Origin: Opisthorchis felineus
Taxonomy: Eukaryota > Platyhelminthes > Trematoda > Opisthorchiida > Opisthorchiidae
Assembly (NCBI GenBank): GCA_004794785.1
Contig: SJOL01003794.1
Location: 76,102 to 140,101 of the forward strand
DNA: 64,000 nt
Direction of reading: 5' to 3'
Under the pieces are notes generated by a model. That model was given only the letters and a program-made list of their open reading frames with translations, had not been told where the DNA came from and made no database searches. A program made the position numbers and the translations under genes. This document shows positions 57,756 to 64,000 of the stretch, in pieces. Position 1 is the stretch's first letter; each line of letters opens with the position of its first letter.

Positions 57756-60700
57756 AGAAGGAGGTGGAGATCTGCGTGGTCGTGGCCGCGGCGGTGGAGG
57801 CCGTGACCGCGGCGGTGGAGGCCGTGGCCGGGGTCGCGGTCACAGTGATGAATCTGGTGGGTAAGTCTTCATGTCTTGTAGGTTATTGTTGTCACCTTTA
57901 AATGAGGTTGCCTGACAGTCCTTGGTGACTTACTTTGTTGACTCCGGGCCTCAGCGCCAGTTAGAGGACATCAAGTCCTGAAAATCCGTTTATCTTTGTC
58001 ACGACTGAAAAATGATGCGTGCATGCGGCCGAAAACCTCATTTTCTATGTGGGCGAGCGCTGGAACTGATGTGAAAGCGCTCACACTTTTCTCACATATA
58101 CACCAACTAGTTCGAGGTATCAATTGAAGACCAGTCATAACATGTACTTTGAATGTCGAAGAACCGTGTACTTCGTAGAGCTCTTTTTGCAGAGCCCTTT
58201 ACCGAGTGTATTTGACCGAGTGGCTGATAGTTTATTAGCCTGGCAACGAACCATGAGAACACTAACCAGTAAACTCATTCGGGTTGACAGTTGACTTTTG
58301 ATGGAGACCCCGTGACTCAACTCGTCAGTGGTTAGTGACACTGGTAGACATGGTCCAGTCACGCAGTCGATGGCGCTCCTGCATCTGAGCTATCGTCTTC
58401 AGCGGGTAATTGCCCAGTTTCCCTTTTCTGCAAAAAACTAGAATGATCGAAGACCAGCTAACTGATTATGCCATCCTCCCTAGTGCCGGACTCCTATTTT
58501 ACGTAACCGAAATTGTAATGGCTGGGACCAACATACTCTCGGTGCATGGTTTATAGCTAATAAACCGAACCGGAAGCACCTACTCAATTGATTGTGCTAT
58601 TTGTCTGTTCCCGCCAAACCAACGTAGCACAGCCTGAGTGTCCCTGATGCTCACACGGTTAGGATGCAGAGCACCTGTACGCCACGGTCTCCAGTGGATT
58701 CGGACGTTGTCGGAGGGAATCGTTTGTGAGGACCCGGATAACTGCTAGTTTTAATAATGGGTTGATAACACAAAGAAGCAGATATTGATCGTACTGAACT
58801 ACTGGTACGGTGTGTTGCGTTTTCCCGTGTAACAAAAACCCGACGAATCCCTGTCTAACCTTACTATCTTCAGCTGGATGCCAATTTAGATAGAGATAAG
58901 TTCAAGTGACGCGAAGTGCCCAGTTGTCGATGGAACGTGGATTCCAAAAGCCTTGTTAGACTAGCCACTCAGAAATTCAAGCTAGTTGATTTTAGCAACT
59001 GTTATCCGGCTTCCACATCAGAATAAGACATGGTGACGGTGCTAAACGAACGTAAATGTTGATGAGCCGCGATGGACCAGTCGTTCATTCTTAAGTCTTT
59101 TTCTGTTCCTGTACCATAGTCAACATGCTCCGTCCCTCAGTCTCAGTTACGTACCCTTGTCACCACGTCAGTCCTCATTAGTATATTCATCTTCTCTTGT
59201 TTTCGCCTGATGAGTTTTTTTAACAATCTTTAGCACTGTTCCATCAAAATATCTGTTTCATCTGTTCGTTTGCGTTTTTCGTTCTTGTTAGTTTTCTCTC
59301 TTCCTATTCATATTTTACCCGCAGTGGACACGGATTTCAAGGGCGTGGCCGTGGTCGAGGATATGGTGATCACGGCGAGTAAGTTCCACATTACTGTCGT
59401 CGTCATCCAGAACTCAATGTTCAGTATACGTCGTGAAAATGTTGCAATATAAGCTTGTTCTAGAACGCCAGTCTCATACTCAGTCTGACCATAATTTTAC
59501 CTGTGTTTAGAACATGTGTCATCTGTCGTCTGGTGAAGTTGCCTCGTTCAACCATTTCTTACCGGGCCAGTCCACTAAACTTGTAAACGGTGTATTGTCA
59601 GTCCCAGTGAATGAATTTTTTGGGATCATTGGGCTCTGTCTAGTGCCATAGTCCATAGTGCCATATATTCTGCTCTGTCAGAGGATGATATCTATGATTT
59701 CAGGCATACAAAAGGAAGCAGTTATACACTAGTTACCCTCCAACATGCCCCAACCCATCTGAAAGCTGATTTTCCTCCCTCGGTCGTCAGAAATGGTGGT
59801 AGCGTCTGGCGACGAAGGACGTCCCCTCTAAATTCTTGTTTGTTATCAAAACTCTGTATGCCTTCTCCCCTGGACACGTACATGTATACGGCAAGTTCTC
59901 TCCCGAGTTCACTACTTCCAGTGCTACTAAGCAAGGGTTGACAGGGAGGATCTAACTTTCTGGGCTTCTTTTATCTACCGGAGCTTATAGTGTAACTCCA
60001 CTGACCAATAATTTGATTTCTAAGTGCAGTGATAATAAACACGGAGGTGACTGAAGGGTCATAGGTTGATATCATCCGTTGTGAAAAGCGAGTCGGCTGA
60101 TCGACTGTCTATTTGAACGTGATCTTTCTTCCCATATCTATCCTAGATTGTAGCTTACATGTGATTGCTTCTCATTCAAACAAACAGTATTTCTCATCTT
60201 CTGCGATCTACTGTTTTCTGAATTAATGGAATTTTGCTCCTAGTTTTCTCGTGAAGATTGGCAACTTGCATGAAAGCCCCACAAGGACTCATGATGAGAC
60301 AGAGGCTGCTTGTTGACCATTTCCAAAAACCGTTCAGGATTGAAGGCCTTCCCGAGGTTAAGCGTGCTGTTAACAAACTGCTGTCTAATTGGGTGACACT
60401 GACGGCCAGCGATGAAGACTTGACGAACCGATTGATTCCAGCGCCTGTTCGTTCTTACTGCCTGAAAATCACAATTTCCGCGGAAATTCCTTAATTAGCT
60501 TTAAGGGTTCCAGTTCATAGGTAGCTGACCGATGACGAGGGTGAACATTTTGGGCCGTACATGTAATGATCAAACCCTAACCACTTGCTAAATTGTATGT
60601 GAGAGGAGAATCGGATTAAATAATCCACTTAGTCCAGTGAGTGCAACAAGATAGACTCTGGAAAGGTACTGAAATGGCGAAGCCGACGAGCCCATTGTTG

Positions 60701-63083
60701 AGAATCACCGCGATGGACGGATCCCCGTAGAAGCATTGTGGTTGGAGTAGTTGTTCCACTTCTGGAAGACTCAAGGTTGTTGGACTGTCACGGGTTGGGA
60801 TCAGAGGTAGTTCTTGATCTGTTTCACGAGTAACGCCTCAAATCAGGTTCTGAGAGTCCTCCTGAGAATCTGCTGAAGCAGGAAAACAAGAAGTTTATGT
60901 TGTTTAATAAATCTGATATATTGTTACAAAGGGTGCCTTATTACTGAAGTGAAAACAACCTTGGAGGAAAATGTCGATGTAAGCGTCCTGCTCACTTTTT
61001 GAGGGCAAACTATGGATGCATGGTTCAGCAAATACAGCAAACTTTGTCGCGACAATCGGTCGGATCCGCTTTTATATAACACAAGAGTCTTTCGAATATG
61101 CAAGCCGTATTCGTGGATATGCTAATGGCTGAGTGTTTGGTGGCGAATCGTGTAGTTCGATCGTCTGCGTTCCTACCAGCTACCTTGACCACCATACTGG
61201 GCCGTTACAGTGGGAGGTTGATCTCCACTAAATTTTCGGTCGGTAATTTTCACAATTGACGACATGCGCTTTTCACTAAATGTGAACTTGCTTGTTTTTT
61301 TTCTCGCTGCCACCCTTGTTCCTGTTAAGTTTCGTCCGTAGTTTTTTCTCAGGCTTTATGAGCGTTTTTTGCTTGCAGTGGATACGGATTTCGCGGGCGT
61401 GCTCGCGGTCATGGACCTGGAGATGGCACCAGCCGATAAGTCCCACACTACTGTTTTAATCTCCCCACATACTAAACTGTTTCAATTCTGCCTAAATCAA
61501 TAAAAGTGTTGGTTCATGGGTTATTTCCAGCACTCCACACCGAGTCTCTATTGTCAGTTGACTAACGCGTCGTCCGATGTCAATTAGCATTGTACCTCGT
61601 CCCACGGTGTCCTATCTCACCGGTCTGTTGAATTGCCTAGACACCGTAGTATCCCATTTCGATTAGCCTGCACTCACCGTCATCGGTGCAGTCCAGCCTG
61701 TTATAAAACGGTGATGGTCTGTTGGGGGAGTGTGTAGGTGAGCCTTTTTCAGTACAAATGTTCCAGTGAATGGCATCGGTATTTCTTATTCCCAATCTCA
61801 ATTACGTAACTAATTCGAACGTTAGTGAACTCCGGACATCGGCTACATTTTGTAACCTACGCGATTGGAGCCACAGCCATCAATCTGGGTGGTAGCACTA
61901 GCCTCATTCACTCTATTTTAATCAATAATAATCACTTTCCTTTATCACCTAGGCATAAACACGGTCTAACCCAAATAAGCTGACCAAGTGTGTGTGATTA
62001 TCTGTAACTACCAAATTAATCAGGGTAGCTGATGGCCGTTGATGATTGTTTTCATGTAGTCCTCCAATCGGTCAGGGCCATGTCGTCCACGTTCTGAAGT
62101 CAAAAGTTAGTGCAATCTTGGTTTGTGACCTCCACATTTTCTCTTTGCGCGGCTGTTCAGTCAAGTACCTCGGTGCATGCAGAGCGAGTGTAGTTCATTC
62201 ACGGGGACTCGCTATAAAATATGCACCATCCACCACTTGGTACTGTCAATCAGACGTACTCCACTGGGATTCCAGCTAATAAAACTCATGTACTTGAAGG
62301 AACAATTGTGAAGCTCGGTGGCATCAAACTTCGTGGTCGGACGTTTTGCCCTGCAACAGTGTTATCACATGCGATTTACGTCACAAATACCTTGGTCTGA
62401 CTGCTAGGGGAGCCGTCTCACACGCCCCTTACGAATTTACGTAATCCAGGCATACGTTACAGCCGCCCGTTTTCGTCCTTAGCTACCAATTTTCCTACCC
62501 TTTCCTGCATTTTAAAGTCCGGGTAACCAAGGATTTGAGAGGGGTCGTGGCCGTGGCTGGGGACGTGGTGGCGGTTATCGTGAGCAGACTAGTCAAGGAG
62601 ATGCGTGAGTTCAACTTTGTTGGTGCACAGCGTGCGATACTGTTCACTGTCGATTATTCTCGCATAGGTTTCTCTACTGATTCCGTAGATGTATTTTTCA
62701 TGACTTGCATACTGTAGTTGAGTAGCACCTCAATTCAGGACAAGCTCTGTGCATTTGAAGGCGAATTTCCAACGTCTTTTATCCATATATGCAGCCTTTG
62801 TTTACCACTCTTCCACCCTTTTCTAGGTTCGAGGTTGAAGGCACAGCTTCCATACATGGTCAAGAAGCGTAAGTGATATATCTCGTTCGGTTGTTTCCCC
62901 GTACTGTTGCTGCACTGCTGTTCACCCATGAGTAGTTTCTCAACTAGTTTATTGGACGGCCTTCTCAACCTGGTTTACTGACATTTCACTAGTTCCTTCT
63001 TTTTTTCACGTCTTAATAGGTTGAAGGAATCTCTCTCTTCATCTACAGACTATGAATACCCGTCATCGCACAAGATATCCGAG
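57756..63083 (+). CDS. RG/RGG-rich protein gene, N-terminal cassette exons (partial)
   Basis: Six exons of compatible phase: 57756-57860 (105 nt), 59325-59378 (54), 61379-61435 (57), 62518-62604 (87), 62827-62868 (42) and 63020-63083 (64). The first five are all multiples of three and split codons at the same place (first base completes a codon, last two begin one), so any can be skipped without frame loss. Peptides: exon 1 'GDLRGRGRGGGGRDRGGGGR' and 'GRGRGHSDESG', exon 2 'GHGFQGRGRGRGYGDHG', exon 3 'GYGFRGRARGHGPGDG', exon 4 'NQGFERGRGRGWGRGGGYRE', exon 5 'FEVEGTASIHGQE', and exon 6 'LKESLSSSTDYEYPSSHKIS'. Arg-Gly tracts bind RNA and are methylated by PRMTs. Tandem G-x-G-F-x-x-GRGRG exons recall the N-terminus of Vasa/PL10-type DEAD-box helicases, but no helicase motif lies in the window, so family identity is open (FUS, GAR1 or nucleolin-like proteins also fit). 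Acceptors are AG; donors are GT except exon 3, which has AT. Exon 1 of the transcript and the 3' part are outside what I can identify. Confidence 0.7.
58190..58295 (-). repeat. Dispersed repeat fragment in an RGG-gene intron
   Basis: Inverted partner of 45020-45210; shared landmarks 'TTCGTTGCCAGG' and 'GTTTACTGG'. It lies inside the first large intron of the RGG gene. Confidence 0.5.
59735..59948 (+). pseudogene. RTE RT fragment inside an RGG-gene intron
   Basis: The + frame around 59830-59940 reads 'KFLFVIKTLYAFSPGHVHVY' and 'GKFSPEFTTSSATKQG'. This is the block between motif A and motif B of the local RTE family ('PSKFLSLIKALYANSSGRVRVYGKLSPEFTTSSGVRQG'). It is very short, with no other blocks, and sits in the intron between RGG exons 2 and 3 in sense orientation. 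Confidence 0.75.
60190..60500. other. Unassigned overlapping frames in intron
   Basis: Opposing frames of 60-78 codons between RGG exons 2 and 3. I do not recognise either. No splice sites of matching phase flank them, so they are not treated as exons of the RGG gene. Confidence 0.3.
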
Positions 63084-63089
63084 GTACAG

Positions 63090-64000
63090 TGGTGCTCCAT
63101 CCCACTGTACATTGTAGTTCATGGAACGTGAGCGAATTATGGGTCGGTGCGCGACCCTACTCTTTCTGAGGCTGTGGAACTGAACAAGTGATCGACTGAG
63201 CTTCTAAAGAACACGCATTCCTGGTCCGAGTCATTTTGTTCTCACGTGAACGATTTCACGGTCCTTTTGAGGGCCTATTTGACGACTGATGACCACATCT
63301 GTGGTCGTAGAACGTTAAATCAGCTCTTTTTAGGGCTAACTTAATATGTTGCTTATCTTTACACCTTATTTGTTAGTCTATGTGAACTAAGCCTTATTGC
63401 CGAAAGCCGGAAGGCGTGCACCAGATGAGGGGGAACCGTTGTTCAGTAGCCCGTGAAGAAGCGTGATGTTTAGTACCTTGTGAGACGTTCATTGCTTTCT
63501 TCCAATAGAGGCACAGGTATCCCATCAGACTGGACTCGTACGTGCACGTGCGTACGTCTAATGCGGGGTCCTTGATAAGAATAAGAAGCACTTGCCGTTT
63601 AAAGGGATGCTGGTAACTCAGGCGGTGTAAACGCCTACTGATGTGTTTGCTGGGCTGGGTAATTTGGTTGCAAACATTTTATCACTCATCGTCAGTGTGC
63701 AGCTGGATGAATTTGCTGCTGCTTGTAGGTCTAGGTGGGTGTTGTGTTCATGTGCGTTGAATTTATCTTCGACTGTCATTAGTGGTTTGGATGGCCGACG
63801 TCCAAATGGTCCTTGAGCTGGACCTTCCCAACTCACCCGATGACCTTCGTTCCGTTTGTTCCTTGGTTGACCGTGACACTAGATCTGTTCGTCTGGTAGT
63901 CAGTTGAGTTTAGATTCTGTAGTCAAGTTGATAACCCTTTGCTCATTGTGGTGCGCGGGTTGGTTCCTTGTCCCTGTCGAGTGATTGGTTGCGCACCAGA
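63090..64000. other. Probable intron after the last visible RGG exon
   Basis: Follows a candidate donor (GAG/gtacag at 63084). No in-frame exon of the RGG gene is evident to the end of the window. The short - frames at 63394-63836 are unassigned. Confidence 0.35.

Noticed and set aside
59219..59228. CTGATGAG-like signal near 59,210 as a hammerhead
   Set aside because: It is followed by a T-run with no GAAA box and no possible stem II.
1..64000. CRISPR array, bacterial operons or rRNA genes
   Set aside because: No regularly spaced direct repeats with unique spacers, no Shine-Dalgarno-led operons and no rRNA sequence. Spliced genes and LINEs show that this is eukaryotic DNA.

Overview
**Organism and overall character.** This is a eukaryotic nuclear window of moderate GC with one assembly gap (Ns at 5,635-5,692). 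No long host gene runs through it. Most recognisable sequence is transposable-element debris: about ten fragments of an RTE-type non-LTR retrotransposon, a CR1/Jockey-like LINE family ending in a hairpin plus (ATT)n, an R2-like element, a tRNA-derived SINE, a CACTA/EnSpm DNA transposon and a hammerhead-ribozyme repeat. I recognised these families from protein motifs. Together with very short introns (36-60 nt in the transposon genes) they point to a flatworm (Platyhelminthes, perhaps a large-genome cestode or a trematode). That is inference; no ribosomal or mitochondrial marker is present.

**0-20 kb.** Mostly decayed sequence: an old non-LTR RT relic at 0.7-1.8 kb, (TA)n and (AAT)n microsatellites, an inverted/direct pair of hammerhead-repeat fragments at 8.7-9.1 kb and a nearly intact hammerhead copy at 14.4 kb. 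**20-34 kb.** An R2-like LINE on + (20.25-23.35 kb), one copy of a ~450 bp dispersed repeat (23.8 kb), a CR1-like LINE on + (26.2-28.4 kb, related 3' sequence to 31.28 kb) and a - strand fragment of the same family (33.3-34.2 kb). **34-46 kb.** A graveyard of RTE fragments in both orientations, two further LINE 3' ends with hairpin and ATT tail, and a tRNA-derived SINE in three copies, one of them nested in an RTE.

**46-51 kb.** The best-preserved unit is a CACTA/EnSpm-type transposon. A CGGTTA-rich subterminal region (46.06-46.88 kb) precedes a 583-codon-plus Tnp2-like transposase gene (three in-frame exons visible). A second seven-exon gene, which I could join in one continuous frame (365 aa), carries a DUF4806-like domain. 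**51.0-51.9 kb.** A ~260 bp foldback element with ~50 bp terminal inverted repeats abuts a tandem array of 293-bp units, each carrying a complete type I hammerhead self-cleaving ribozyme.

**52-55.7 kb.** A larger RTE copy on - with ~70 bp tandem repeats in its probable 5' UTR, then an RTE 3' end on + with a degenerate tandem tail. **57.7-63.1 kb.** The only convincing host gene: a + strand gene built from small RG/RGG-rich cassette exons of identical phase, made by duplication of exon plus flanking intron. It may be the N-terminus of a Vasa-like or other RGG RNA-binding protein that continues beyond the window.
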